Source: Streptomyces griseorubiginosus (GTDB lineage Bacteria > Actinomycetota > Actinomycetes > Streptomycetales > Streptomycetaceae). Taken from it: DNA of 64,000 nucleotides. Within the stretch, counting starts at the first letter, position 1; each line of letters starts with the position of its first letter. Shown here piece after piece: positions 23,065 to 31,131 of the stretch. Location of the stretch: the NCBI RefSeq assembly GCF_001514195.1, contig NZ_KQ948735.1, positions 125,172 through 189,171 on the forward strand. The letters run 5' to 3'. The position numbers and the translations under genes are program-made. The notes beneath the pieces are model-generated. The model had not been told where the DNA came from. It saw only the letters and a list, made by a program, of their open reading frames with translations, and did not search any database.

Positions 23065-23361
23065 TCAGCCGCCGTAGCCGTAGCCGCCGTGTCCACCGGG
23101 GCCGGGGTTGCCCTTGTGGCCGCCGTCGTTGAGGCAGGTGTTGCCGAAGGCCGGGTTCAGCAGGCCGATCACGTCCACGGTGTTCCCGCACACGTTGACC
23201 GGGATGTTGACCGGGACCTGGACGACGTTGCCCGACAGGACGCCGGGCGAACCGACGGCCTCGCCGTTGGCGCCCGCGTCCGCCAGCGCCAGGCCGGCGC
23301 CGCCGATGACCACGGCGCCGGTGCCGAGGGCGACACCCGCTGCCTTCGCGATGCGAGACAT
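23065..23361 (-). CDS. chpG: Short chaplin with Gly/His-rich tail (ChpG-like)
   Basis: A 98-residue chaplin: signal peptide (MSRIAKAAGVALGTGAVVIG to about GLALA) and a chaplin domain with GSPGVLSGNVVQVPVNIPVN, CGNTVDVIGLLNP and FGNTCLND, both cysteines present. It differs from the other short chaplins in a C-terminal extension, GGHKGNPGPGGHGGYGYGG. The ATG at 23361 has AAAGGAG 7 nt upstream. A perfect 10-bp leader hairpin and a sigma-BldN-like promoter precede it. The position next to melC fits chpG. Confidence 0.92.
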   Translation of the reverse strand: MSRIAKAAGVALGTGAVVIGGAGLALADAGANGEAVGSPGVLSGNVVQVPVNIPVNVCGNTVDVIGLLNPAFGNTCLNDGGHKGNPGPGGHGGYGYGG

Positions 23362-23385
23362 CACGTACTCCTTTTGACTCGTTGG

Positions 23386-23412
23386 GTGCGACGGCAGGAC
23401 GCGCCGTCGCAC
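23386..23412 (-). ncRNA. Leader hairpin of chpG
   Basis: GTGCGACGGC (23386-23395) is the exact reverse complement of GCCGTCGCAC (23403-23412), with a 7-nt loop. It lies between the putative promoter and the ribosome-binding site, so the mRNA would begin with a strong stem-loop. Confidence 0.6.
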
Positions 23413-23419
23413 TCCCCCT

Positions 23420-23447
23420 TCAACGCGGCCACTCACTCCTGGTAACG
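23420..23447 (-). promoter_or_regulatory. Candidate sigma-BldN promoter of chpG
   Basis: On the minus strand CGTTAC (23447-23442) and CGTTGA (23425-23420) are exactly 16 bp apart, one mismatch from CGTAAC-N16-CGTTGA. Confidence 0.65.
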
Positions 23448-23567
23448 GCGTTCGGGCGGTGGATCACCCTTTTTGAACAGCGGGGCCGGGTTCCGCTGCC
23501 GTGTGCGAGCCCGTGTACGAGGGAAATTCGCTCGGAGCGGAGAGGGGGCCGCGGCTAGCCTCCGGAC

Positions 23568-24149
23568 ATGGCTACCGACACCGAACCGGTCGACCAAGTG
23601 ATCCGTCTCTTCGCCGAGGAAAGCCGAGTGCGGGCCTTCGCCGCGGTCGCGCTGGGCGCCGGCACCCCCGCCGCCGTCGCCCGTACGGCGGGCCTGTCGG
23701 CGCGGGAGACGGCCGTGGCGCTGCACCGGCTGGGCGAGCAGGGCGTGGTGGTCGAGGGGACCGACGGGGCCCTGGGGGTGGCGTACGACCTCTTCCGGGA
23801 CCACGCGCGGGAGGCGGCGCGGCGGGAACGCACCGCGGTGGGGCCGGTGGCGGGGGAGCCGGTGCTGCGGACCTTCGTCCGGGACGGGCGGCTGGTCCGG
23901 CTGCCGGCCCAGTGGAACCGCAAGAAGCTGGTGCTGCGGCACATCGCCGAGCAGACCTTCGAGCCGGGTGTCGCCTATCCGGAGCGGGTCGTCGACGAGA
24001 AGCTGCGGGCCTGGTGCGAGGAGAGCGACGAGATCGACCATGTGACGCTCCGGCGCTACCTGGTGGATCTGCACCATCTGCGCCGGAGCGAGGGGATCTA
24101 TCGAATGCCCTCCGCGGACGAGGCCTCAGGGGAGTCGTCGCACGGGTGA
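23568..24149 (+). CDS. DUF2087-containing putative transcriptional regulator
   Basis: A 193-residue protein. The N-terminal 85 residues look like a winged-helix domain (LFAEESRVRAFAAVALGAG, AGLSARETAVALHRLGEQGV). The C-terminal part matches DUF2087 (RLVRLPAQWNRKKLVLRHIA, Y-PERVVDEKLRAWCEESDE, HVTLRRYLVDLHHLRRSEGI), a domain often fused to ArsR-type DNA-binding regions. The target is unknown. The start is ATG at 23568. The last residues (SGESSHG) and the stop lie in the first partial copy of a 38-bp tandem repeat, so the 3' end appears to have been remade by repeat growth. Confidence 0.75.
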   Translation: MATDTEPVDQVIRLFAEESRVRAFAAVALGAGTPAAVARTAGLSARETAVALHRLGEQGVVVEGTDGALGVAYDLFRDHAREAARRERTAVGPVAGEPVLRTFVRDGRLVRLPAQWNRKKLVLRHIAEQTFEPGVAYPERVVDEKLRAWCEESDEIDHVTLRRYLVDLHHLRRSEGIYRMPSADEASGESSHG

Positions 24150-24270
24150 ACCCGAGTGGTCCCTCAGAGGCGTCGTCTCACGAGTGAACCCGAGTGGCCC
24201 CTCAGGGGAGTCGTCTCACGGGCGAAAACGAGTGACCCCTCACGGGAGTCGTCTCACGGGTGAACCCGCC
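24124..24270. repeat. 38-bp tandem repeat at the ends of two convergent genes
   Basis: A 38-bp unit beginning CACGGGTGAACCCGAGTGG recurs head to tail: a partial copy (24124-24140), full copies at 24141-24178, 24179-24216 and 24217-24254, and a partial copy to 24270. Copies differ at a handful of bases. The repeat provides the stop codons of both flanking genes. Confidence 0.9.
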
Positions 24271-25199
24271 AGGTACGCCTCGATGTTCTCGACCGCCTGG
24301 CCGTAGTAGGTCGCGTAGTTGGCCTGCGTGACATAGCCGAGGTGCGGGGTGGCGAGCAGGCGGGGGGCCGTGCGCAGGGGGTGGTCGGCGGGGAGGGGCT
24401 CGGTGTCGAAGACGTCGACGGCCGCCCCGGCGATCCGGCCCTCGTGCAGTGCGGCGAGGAGGGCGTCCTGGTCGACGATCGCCGCGCGCGAGGTGTTGAT
24501 CAGATGGGCGGTGGGCTTGAGGAGGGCGAGTTCGGCGGGGCCGAGCAGACCCCGGGTGCGGTCGCCGAGCGCCAGGTGGACGGAGACGAAGTCGCCGGTG
24601 GCGAGGAGGTCCTGCAGGGACGGGGCGAGTTCCACGCCCACCTCGTCCGCGCGCTCCTGGGTGAGGTTCTGGCTCCAGGCGCTGACCCGCATGCCGAACG
24701 CGAGGCCGATCCGGGCGACGCGGCTGCCGATCTTGCCGAGGCCGAGCAGGGCGAGCCGGCGGCCGTGCAGGTCGGCGCCGACGGTGGACTGCCAGGGGCC
24801 CTGCGCCCGCAGGGCGTTGCTCTCCTGGACGATCCCGCGGGCGAGGCCGAGGAGCAGCGCCCAGGTCAGCTCGACCGGCGGGGTCGACGAGCTGGCCGTG
24901 CCGCAGACGGTGACGCCGCGCGCCTCGGCGGCGTCGTAGTCGATGACGGAGTTGCGCATGCCGGAGGCGACGAGCAGCTTCAGCCGGGGCAGGCGGGCGA
25001 TCAGGGAGGCGGGGAAGGGGACGCGCTCGCGCAAGGTGACCACGATGTCGGCGTCGGCGAGGGCGGCGGCCAGCGCGTCCTCGTCGGCGAAGTGGCTGTC
25101 GTAGGAGACGACTTCGACCCGGTCCGCGACCGGCGACCAGTCGGCGAGAGTGGTCGCCACCTGCTGGAAGTCGTCGAGCACGGCACAGCGCAGACGCAT
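24240..25199 (-). CDS. D-isomer-specific 2-hydroxyacid dehydrogenase
   Basis: A 319-residue NAD-dependent enzyme of the D-2-hydroxyacid dehydrogenase family. The NAD-binding motif is RLALLGLGKIGSRVARIG. Catalytic signatures are VSVHLALGDRTRGLLG, the Arg region INTSRAAIVDQDALLAAL, GAAVDVFDTEPLP with its acidic residue, and the His in ATPHLGYVT. It reduces a 2-keto acid or oxidises the D-hydroxy acid; substrate unknown. The ATG at 25199 is preferred over an upstream in-frame start because the catalytic fold begins at MRLRCAVLDDFQQ. The last eight residues and the stop are encoded by a 38-bp tandem repeat. Confidence 0.88.
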   Translation of the reverse strand: MRLRCAVLDDFQQVATTLADWSPVADRVEVVSYDSHFADEDALAAALADADIVVTLRERVPFPASLIARLPRLKLLVASGMRNSVIDYDAAEARGVTVCGTASSSTPPVELTWALLLGLARGIVQESNALRAQGPWQSTVGADLHGRRLALLGLGKIGSRVARIGLAFGMRVSAWSQNLTQERADEVGVELAPSLQDLLATGDFVSVHLALGDRTRGLLGPAELALLKPTAHLINTSRAAIVDQDALLAALHEGRIAGAAVDVFDTEPLPADHPLRTAPRLLATPHLGYVTQANYATYYGQAVENIEAYLAGSPVRRLP

Positions 25200-25315
25200 G
25201 TCGGTCGTCCCCCCTCGTGATCTCCGGTCAGGATGATCGACTCTACGCCGCGGCACTGACAGCGGCACGAGGCCCTGTCAGGAGTGCTTGGCGCTGTCAG
25301 TAGGGCTGGGCGCTG

Positions 25316-25798
25316 TCAGTAGTAGTCGCGCATGATCTCGGTCGCCCAGGCGGGCTGGTGCGTGGGGCCCTGGGGGCCGAACTCGGCCATGTAGGGCTTG
25401 ATGTCGAGGACCGGGGTGCCGTCGACGGCGTCCAGGCCCTGGACGTGGAGGTCGAGTCCGTCGGTGCGCAGCAGCCGGCAGCGGGAGACGCCGATGCGGT
25501 TGGGGCGGTTCTTGCCGCGCTGGGCGAAGATGCCGACCAGGGGCCAGTCGGCGTTGCCGCGAGGGTGCCGGGCACCGGCCTCGACCTTCTCCACCGGTAC
25601 CCGGTCGAAGTGGTAGACGACCTCCAGGTGGGAGAAGGCGTCCAGCCCGGCGAGCGCCTCGGGCCCGAACCGGTCGGAGTCCAGCCGTATGACGGCGGTC
25701 TCCTTGCCCCAGTCGTCGTCCAGCACCTCGCCCCGTCCGCCGACGACCCGTCCCACGGGAACCGAGACGACCTCTTCCGGACTTTTCTCCTCGGGCAC
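25316..25798 (-). CDS. trmO: tRNA N6-threonylcarbamoyladenosine methyltransferase TrmO-like
   Basis: A 160-residue protein of the TrmO/YaeB family, which uses S-adenosylmethionine to methylate t6A37 in certain tRNAs. Family stretches are HLEVVYHFDRV, HPRGNADWPLVGIFAQRGKN, RPNRIGVSRCRLL and DGTPVLDIKPYM. It covers the catalytic beta-barrel domain, with little of the C-terminal extension found in the longer E. coli protein. The start is GTG at 25798. A tRNA gene on the same strand lies about 120 nt upstream. Confident in family, less so in exact tRNA target. Confidence 0.85.
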   Translation of the reverse strand: MPEEKSPEEVVSVPVGRVVGGRGEVLDDDWGKETAVIRLDSDRFGPEALAGLDAFSHLEVVYHFDRVPVEKVEAGARHPRGNADWPLVGIFAQRGKNRPNRIGVSRCRLLRTDGLDLHVQGLDAVDGTPVLDIKPYMAEFGPQGPTHQPAWATEIMRDYY

Positions 25799-25921
25799 GC
25801 GGGAGCCCCTTCCGTCACTGACCCTTGAGCGCGCACGGCCCAGGGCGCCTGGTCACATACCGCCGCGGGGGCCGGACATGAAAAGACCGCCTGCCCAAAG
25901 TACGTGGTCAGAAGGTGTGAG

Positions 25922-25994
25922 CGCCCCCGGCAGGACTCGAACCTGCGGCCAAGCGCTTAGAAGGCGCCTGCTCTATCCACTGAGCTACGGGGGC
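25922..25994 (-). tRNA. tRNA-Arg (anticodon UCU)
   Basis: A 73-nt cloverleaf on the minus strand. The acceptor stem GCCCCCG/CGGGGGC is followed by discriminator G. The D arm starts TAGCTCAGTGG. The anticodon loop CTTCTAA is closed by GGCGC/GCGCT, giving anticodon TCT, which reads AGA. The T arm has GGTTCGAGTCC. No CCA is encoded. AGA is a rare codon in such high-GC genomes. Confidence 0.95.
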
Positions 25995-26316
25995 CGGGTG
26001 TGGTGGCCTCTGTCTTGGGTGCCCGGGTGTGGGCCGGTCCGTGACGTTGCCGGGGACAAGGATAGGGCTCCCACGACCTTGTCCCTGTTGCTTCGCCTCC
26101 GTGGCTCGATGTGGAGGTTCAGTGAAGCGGTCCTGATAATCGCAGGCAGGTACGAATCGTGCATCGCTTTTGCCGCCTCGCGCACCGGGTGTTGTGCACT
26201 CGTTATGCCTGGGCTGTGCCTCCGTCCCAGTCATCCCTTTCGTCCCTCGGGTCCGATCGGCGCGCAGACATGCTCATATGCTTCAGAATTCCCCTAAAAT
26301 TGGGCATTCTTCACAT
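25995..26316. other. Gap between tRNA-Arg and dynA
   Basis: About 320 bp with no supported gene. It must hold the tRNA promoter (minus) and the dynA promoter (plus). TAAAAT at 26295-26300 could be a -10 for dynA; no -35 is convincing. The stretch is less GC-rich than its surroundings. Confidence 0.55.
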
Positions 26317-27924
26317 GTGGTGACCTTGGACGTACGGCCTCAGCTGCTCGACGCACTCTCCGCCCTGCGCGACCGTGTCGCCGCCGCACGCTTCCCGCTG
26401 CCCCTGGCGGGGGCCCCACGCGCGCGTGCCAACCGCGACGAACTGCTCGCCCAGCTCGACGACTATCTGGTGCCCCGGCTGAAGGACCCCGACGCGCCAC
26501 TGCTGGCCGTCGTGGGCGGTTCCACCGGCGCCGGCAAGTCGACCCTCGTCAACTCCCTTGTGGGCCGCCGGGTGAGCGAGGCGGGCGTGCTGCGGCCCAC
26601 CACGCGGACACCGGTGCTGGTCTGCCACCCGGAGGACCACCACTGGTTCAGCGGGATGCGCGTCCTGCCCGACCTCACGCGCGTGTGGGCGCCCCGCAAG
26701 GAAGCGGCGGACGACCTCCTGCTGCCCGGCGAGAACCCCGCGCGCGTGCTGCGCATCGAGACCGCCGACACCCTGCCGCCCGGCCTCGCCCTCCTCGACG
26801 CACCCGACATCGACTCCCTGGTCGCCGACAACCGCGTTCTCGCCGCCGAGCTGATCTGCGCGGCCGACGTCTGGATCATGGTCACCACGGCCGCCCGCTA
26901 CGCCGACGCGGTCCCCTGGCACCTCCTGCGCACCGCCAAGGAGTACGACGCCACGCTGGTGACCGTCCTCGACCGGGTGCCGCACCAGGTCGTCTCCGAG
27001 GTCTCGCGGCAGTACGGCGCCCTGCTCACCAAGGCGGGCCTCGGCGAGGTACCCCGGTTCACGGTCCCCGAGCTGCCCGAGTCGGCCTGGGGCGGCGGAC
27101 TGCTGCCGGCCACCGCGGTGGCGCCACTGCGGACCTGGCTCGTCCACCAGGTGCAGGACCCGGCGGCCCGGCAGTACACCGTGGCCCGTACGGCCCACGG
27201 CGTCCTCGCCTCCCTCAAGTCCCGGATGCCCGAGCTCGCCAGTGCCGCCGCCGCCCAGTACGCGGCCGCGCTGCGGCTCACCACCGCCGTCGAGAGCGCG
27301 TACGACACCGAGTACGCGCGCGTGCGGGGGCGGCTCCAGGCCGGGGCCGTGCTCGCCGGTGACGCCCTCAAGCGCTGGCGGGCCTTCCCCCTGGACTGCA
27401 CCGCCGGCGAGCTCCTGGACGCCCTCGTCGAGAGCCTGGCCGCCCTCCTGCTGTGCTCGGTCACCGCCGCCGACGAGCGGGTCGCCGAGGCCTGGCGGCG
27501 CGAACCGGCGGCCACGGCACCGGAACTGACCGACCGTGATCCGACACCGGAGAGCGCCGAGCACCGGATCGGGATGGCCGTACGGCGGTGGCGGCGGGAG
27601 CTGGAGGAGTACGCGGAGGAGGAGGTCCGCGGCCTCGACCGGGGGGTCGCGCCCGACCCCGAGACCGTCGCCGCCCTCGTCGCCACCGCGCTGCTGGGCG
27701 GGCGCCGGGCCCGGGTCGCCGGTGAGGGGCTCGCCGAGCGGATCGGCGCCCACGGCGCGCTGCGGCTGCGGGACCGGGGCGGACGGCTGCTCGCTCAGCA
27801 CCTCGACCGGGTCGTGCACACCGAACGCGAGCGCCGGCTCGCCCCGCTCGACGCACTCGAAGTGCACCCCGAACCCCAGGCCGAACTCATCGCCGCGCTG
27901 TCCGTACTGCAGAAGGAGAGGTGA
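26317..27924 (+). CDS. dynA: Dynamin-like GTPase, peripheral partner (DynA-like)
   Basis: A 535-residue dynamin-superfamily GTPase. The P-loop is in [18 protein letters not shown], switch residues follow in [10 protein letters not shown], the G3-like motif is LLDAPDIDS, and VTVLDRVP resembles the G4 region. Long helical stretches follow and no clear membrane helix is seen. In S. venezuelae two adjacent dynamin genes, dynA and dynB, stabilise FtsZ rings during sporulation septation; this gene is the first of such a pair, 3 nt before dynB. I chose the GTG at 26317; another GTG at 26320 and an ATG at 26278 are alternatives, and none has a good ribosome-binding site. Confidence 0.85.
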   Translation: MVTLDVRPQLLDALSALRDRVAAARFPLPLAGAPRARANRDELLAQLDDYLVPRLKDPDAPLLAVVGGSTGAGKSTLVNSLVGRRVSEAGVLRPTTRTPVLVCHPEDHHWFSGMRVLPDLTRVWAPRKEAADDLLLPGENPARVLRIETADTLPPGLALLDAPDIDSLVADNRVLAAELICAADVWIMVTTAARYADAVPWHLLRTAKEYDATLVTVLDRVPHQVVSEVSRQYGALLTKAGLGEVPRFTVPELPESAWGGGLLPATAVAPLRTWLVHQVQDPAARQYTVARTAHGVLASLKSRMPELASAAAAQYAAALRLTTAVESAYDTEYARVRGRLQAGAVLAGDALKRWRAFPLDCTAGELLDALVESLAALLLCSVTAADERVAEAWRREPAATAPELTDRDPTPESAEHRIGMAVRRWRRELEEYAEEEVRGLDRGVAPDPETVAALVATALLGGRRARVAGEGLAERIGAHGALRLRDRGGRLLAQHLDRVVHTERERRLAPLDALEVHPEPQAELIAALSVLQKER

Positions 27925-27927
27925 CCG

Positions 27928-30120
27928 ATGACCGCCGTCACGGATCAGGACCACACGGATCAGGACCGCACGGAGCGGGCGGACCACCCGGAGCGGGCGG
28001 ATCGCGCGGGGCGGCCGGATCGCGCGGGGCGGCCGGATCGCGCGGGGCACGCGGGGGGCGCCGTACCGGGACGAGCCGTGTCCGAGGACGCCGCCGCTGA
28101 GGACACCGCACACGGGCACACCGGGCGCGAGGGCGCCGTAGCGGGGAGCGAGGACGGGGTGGACGAGGCGCCGGGCACGGCTGAGGGCGAGAAGAACCCC
28201 GGGAGCGAGAAGGAGCACACGCGCGTGGAGGCCGGTGACGGGCGGGCGGAGGGCAGGGGGCCGCAGCGGGCCCCGGCGGTGGGCGAGGGGCGGGTCGGCC
28301 GGGCGCGGGCCCGGGCCGGGCTCGCGCGTGAGGAGGGTCCGCGCGGGCCCACGGAGGCCGCTCAGGCGCGGGCGGAGGCCGAAGGCGGCTCCCCGGGGGC
28401 CGCCGACGCCGGGGCGGCCGCAGACGGCGAGTCCGGGGACGCCTGGGACGACGGGCTCATCGCGCGGCGGGTCACCGCCGAGAGCGAGCAGGCCGCCGTA
28501 GTGGAGGCCCGCGGGCACAACGCGCCGCCCGCCGCCCCGCTGGCCTACGACGGCCCCCTGCGCTCGCGTCTGGACGCCCTGCGGGAGCTCATCGGGCTCT
28601 CACGGACCCGGCTCGACAACCGGACGCTCGCCGAGGCCGGTCAGGTCCTGGACGAGGCCGCCGCCCGGCGCAGGCTCTCCGGGCAGCACACCGTCGTCGC
28701 CATCGCGGGCGCGACCGGCAGCGGCAAGTCGCAGCTCTTCAACGCGCTCGCCGGAGTGGCCATCTCGGAGACCGGCGTGCGCCGGCCCACCACCGCGGCG
28801 CCGATCGCGTGCAGTTGGAGTGACGGCTCGGCCAGTCTCATCGAACGGCTCGGCATCCCGCCCCGGTTGCGGCGGCGCCCGCTCCAGAGCGCCGAGTCGG
28901 AGGCACAGTTGCGCGGGCTCGTCCTGGTCGACCTGCCCGACCACGACTCGGCCGCCGTCCAGCACCGCGAGCACGTGGACCGGATCCTGGCGCTCGTCGA
29001 CGCCGTCATCTGGGTCGTCGACCCCGAGAAGTACGCCGACGCGATCCTGCACGAGCGCTATCTGCGGCCCATGGCGGGCCATGCGGAGGTCATGTTCGTC
29101 GTCCTCAACCAGATCGACCGGCTGCCCGGGGAAGCCGCCGAGCAGGTCCTCGACGACCTGCGGCGACTGCTCGACGAGGACGGGATCGCGCTCGGGGAGT
29201 ACGGCGAACCCGGCGCCACCGTGCTCGCCCTGTCCGCGCTCACCGGGGACGGTGTCGGTGAACTGCGGGAGACGCTCGGCCAGTTCGTCACCGAACGCGG
29301 GGCTCCCGCGCGGCGGATCGCGGCCGACGTGGACGCGGCCGCGTGGCGACTGCGGCCCGTCTACGCGACCGGGCGGCGCACCGGCCTGAGCGAGGAGGCG
29401 CGCGACGACTTCGCCGCCCGTCTCGCGGACGCGGTCGGCGCCACGGCGGCGGGCGAGGCCGCCGAACGCGCCTGGCTGCGCAACGCCAACCGCGCGTGCG
29501 GAACGCCGTGGCTGCGGCTGTGGCGCTGGTACCAGGACCGGCGTGAACCCGCCACCGGACGGCTGCCGTTGCGCGCTCCGGCCGACGAGGAGGCGACCGC
29601 GCGGCAACGGGTCGAGCAGGCCGTACGGACGCTCGCCGACCGGGCCTCGGCGGGACTGCCCGCGCCCTGGGCGCTGGCGGTGCGCGAGGCGGCCGTACGG
29701 GGCTCCCAGGGGCTGTCCGAGGCGCTGGACGAGCTGACGGCCCGGGCCGGACTGCCGCCGGGCAGGCCGCCGCGTCCGGGCTGGTGGCCTGCGGCCGTGC
29801 TGGCGCAGGCGTCCATGACGCTGCTCCAGATCGTCGGCGGGGCCTGGCTGGTGGGGCAGATCGTCGGGGTCATGGCGCCGAACCTGGGGGTTCCGGTGCT
29901 GCTGATGGTGCTGGGCATCGTCGGCGGTCCGCTCGTCGAGTGGAGCTGCCGGATGGCGGCGCGGGGGCCCGCGCGACGCTACGGCGTGGAGGCGGAGCGA
30001 CGGCTGCGGGAGGCGGCCGCCGGGTGCGGCCGGGCCCGGGTGCTGGATCCGGTGGCGGCGGAGTTGCTGCGGTACCGGGAGGTGCGGGAGCAGTACGGGA
30101 GGGTCGTCGGGGTGGGGTGA
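27928..30120 (+). CDS. dynB: Dynamin-like GTPase with membrane segments (DynB-like)
   Basis: A 730-residue partner of the preceding dynamin. Residues 1 to about 185 are charged low-complexity sequence with RADRAGRPDRAG-type repeats. The GTPase domain starts near residue 255 (HTVVAIAGATGSGKSQLFNA), with RRPTTAAPIAC, LVLVDLPDHDS (G3) and VLNQIDRLPGE (G4). Two adjacent hydrophobic helices near residues 620-670 (AVLAQASMTLLQIVGGAWLV; GVPVLLMVLGIVGGPLVEW) anchor it in the membrane, the feature that distinguishes DynB. The ATG at 27928 has GGAGAGG upstream. Together the two are expected at sporulation septa. The GTPase and membrane parts are clear; the disordered N-terminus is long. Confidence 0.87.
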   Translation: MTAVTDQDHTDQDRTERADHPERADRAGRPDRAGRPDRAGHAGGAVPGRAVSEDAAAEDTAHGHTGREGAVAGSEDGVDEAPGTAEGEKNPGSEKEHTRVEAGDGRAEGRGPQRAPAVGEGRVGRARARAGLAREEGPRGPTEAAQARAEAEGGSPGAADAGAAADGESGDAWDDGLIARRVTAESEQAAVVEARGHNAPPAAPLAYDGPLRSRLDALRELIGLSRTRLDNRTLAEAGQVLDEAAARRRLSGQHTVVAIAGATGSGKSQLFNALAGVAISETGVRRPTTAAPIACSWSDGSASLIERLGIPPRLRRRPLQSAESEAQLRGLVLVDLPDHDSAAVQHREHVDRILALVDAVIWVVDPEKYADAILHERYLRPMAGHAEVMFVVLNQIDRLPGEAAEQVLDDLRRLLDEDGIALGEYGEPGATVLALSALTGDGVGELRETLGQFVTERGAPARRIAADVDAAAWRLRPVYATGRRTGLSEEARDDFAARLADAVGATAAGEAAERAWLRNANRACGTPWLRLWRWYQDRREPATGRLPLRAPADEEATARQRVEQAVRTLADRASAGLPAPWALAVREAAVRGSQGLSEALDELTARAGLPPGRPPRPGWWPAAVLAQASMTLLQIVGGAWLVGQIVGVMAPNLGVPVLLMVLGIVGGPLVEWSCRMAARGPARRYGVEAERRLREAAAGCGRARVLDPVAAELLRYREVREQYGRVVGVG

Positions 30121-30219
30121 CGGGGGTCGGGTGGCAGGAGTGCGGTGGGAGGGACGGGGTGACAGGGGCGGGGTGACAGGGCTCTCGCGTGGACGAGGTC
30201 CCTCGATCGGGTGGTGAGG

Positions 30220-30248
30220 TTTTCCACAGCCCGTGGACGGTCCACAGG
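30220..30248. promoter_or_regulatory. DnaA-box-like sequence and palindrome before ssbB
   Basis: TTTTCCACA (30220-30228) differs by one base from the DnaA box TT(A/G)TCCACA. It is followed at once by the palindrome GTGGAC-G-GTCCAC (30233-30245). They lie about 130 nt before ssbB in an otherwise gene-free gap. Confidence 0.4.
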
Positions 30249-30372
30249 GCGCAGCGGGCTCGGCCCGGCGGAGGCAGTCTGGCTTCGCGGCGATCGCGGT
30301 GAGCGGTCCCCGCACAGACGGCAACAGCCGTACGGGACGGGCCCGTACGCACGTCCGGGAGGGATGTCCGCG

Positions 30373-30867
30373 ATGAACGAGACGATGATCTGCGCGGTGG
30401 GCAACGTGGCGACACAGCCGGTGTACCGCGAGCTGGCGACCGGCGCGTCGGTGCGGTTCCGGCTGGCGGCGACCGCGCGCTATCTGGACCGCGAGAAGAG
30501 GGAGTGGACGGACGGACACACCAACTTCTTCACGGTGTGGGCCAATCGCCAGCTCGCCACCAATGTGTCGGGGTCCATCAACGTGGGCGATCCGGTGGTC
30601 GTCCAGGGCCGGTTGAAGATCCGGTCGGAGGTCCGCGAGGGGCAGCCGTCCTGGACCTCGGCCGACATCGACGCGGTGGCGATCGGCCACGACCTCGCGC
30701 GCGGCACCTCGGCCTTCCGGCGCACCCAGCGCGCGGAGACCGCGGGGTCGGGTGCGCCCGCGCGGCCGGAGCCCTCCTGGGAGACACCACCGGCCGGGAC
30801 CGAGGACGAGCGGGGGGAGGCCGTCGCCGAGAACGAGGACCAGCGGGAGGCCGTCGCGGTGACATGA
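30373..30867 (+). CDS. ssbB: Single-stranded DNA-binding protein SsbB
   Basis: A 164-residue SSB with one OB-fold: MNETMICAVGNVATQPVYRE, SVRFRLAATARYLDREKREW, TNFFTVWANRQLATNVSGS, VVVQGRLKIRSEV, and a conserved DIDAVAIGHDLARGTSAF. Streptomyces has two SSBs; SsbB acts in chromosome segregation during sporulation and lacks the acidic C-terminal tip (DDDIPF) of the essential SsbA. Here the tail ends EAVAVT, as expected for SsbB. I use the second ATG at 30373 because GGGAGGG abuts the first. It follows the dynAB septation genes on the same strand, a suggestive grouping. Confidence 0.92.
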   Translation: MNETMICAVGNVATQPVYRELATGASVRFRLAATARYLDREKREWTDGHTNFFTVWANRQLATNVSGSINVGDPVVVQGRLKIRSEVREGQPSWTSADIDAVAIGHDLARGTSAFRRTQRAETAGSGAPARPEPSWETPPAGTEDERGEAVAENEDQREAVAVT

Positions 30868-30901
30868 CATCGGGCAGATGTCGGCACTCCGGCCGAAGTA
30901 C

Positions 30902-30953
30902 GGCTTATCGGCGAATGCGTTCCGGATGTTTCCGGTCGACTTGTCGATAAGCC
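30902..30953. repeat. Inverted repeat between ssbB and the thioester protein
   Basis: GGCTTATCG (30902-30910) is the exact reverse complement of CGATAAGCC (30945-30953), 34 nt apart, in a relatively AT-rich gap. It could be an operator pair or part of a long stem after ssbB. Confidence 0.5.
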
Positions 30954-31131
30954 TTACCGGTGAAAGGGACGGGCGATAACGATTCCGAGTCGGATCGATC
31001 TTCCGACCGCATCCCGGGAAGAGCGGCACGACCGCGTCCCTAGGATGCCGAACACAGCTCTCGGGGCTACTGATTCTGCTGGTGGGACCGCCACCCCGCT
31101 CGTCAACGGGTCCTGCCCGAAGGGGTATTCC

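Noticed and set aside
24124..24270. CRISPR-like array
   Set aside because: The 38-bp units are contiguous with no unique spacers, and no cas genes are nearby. It is a plain tandem repeat.
25922..25994. tRNA-Arg as an integration (att) site of a mobile element
   Set aside because: No integrase, excisionase or duplicated tRNA end is seen in the surrounding sequence; neighbours are ordinary chromosomal genes.
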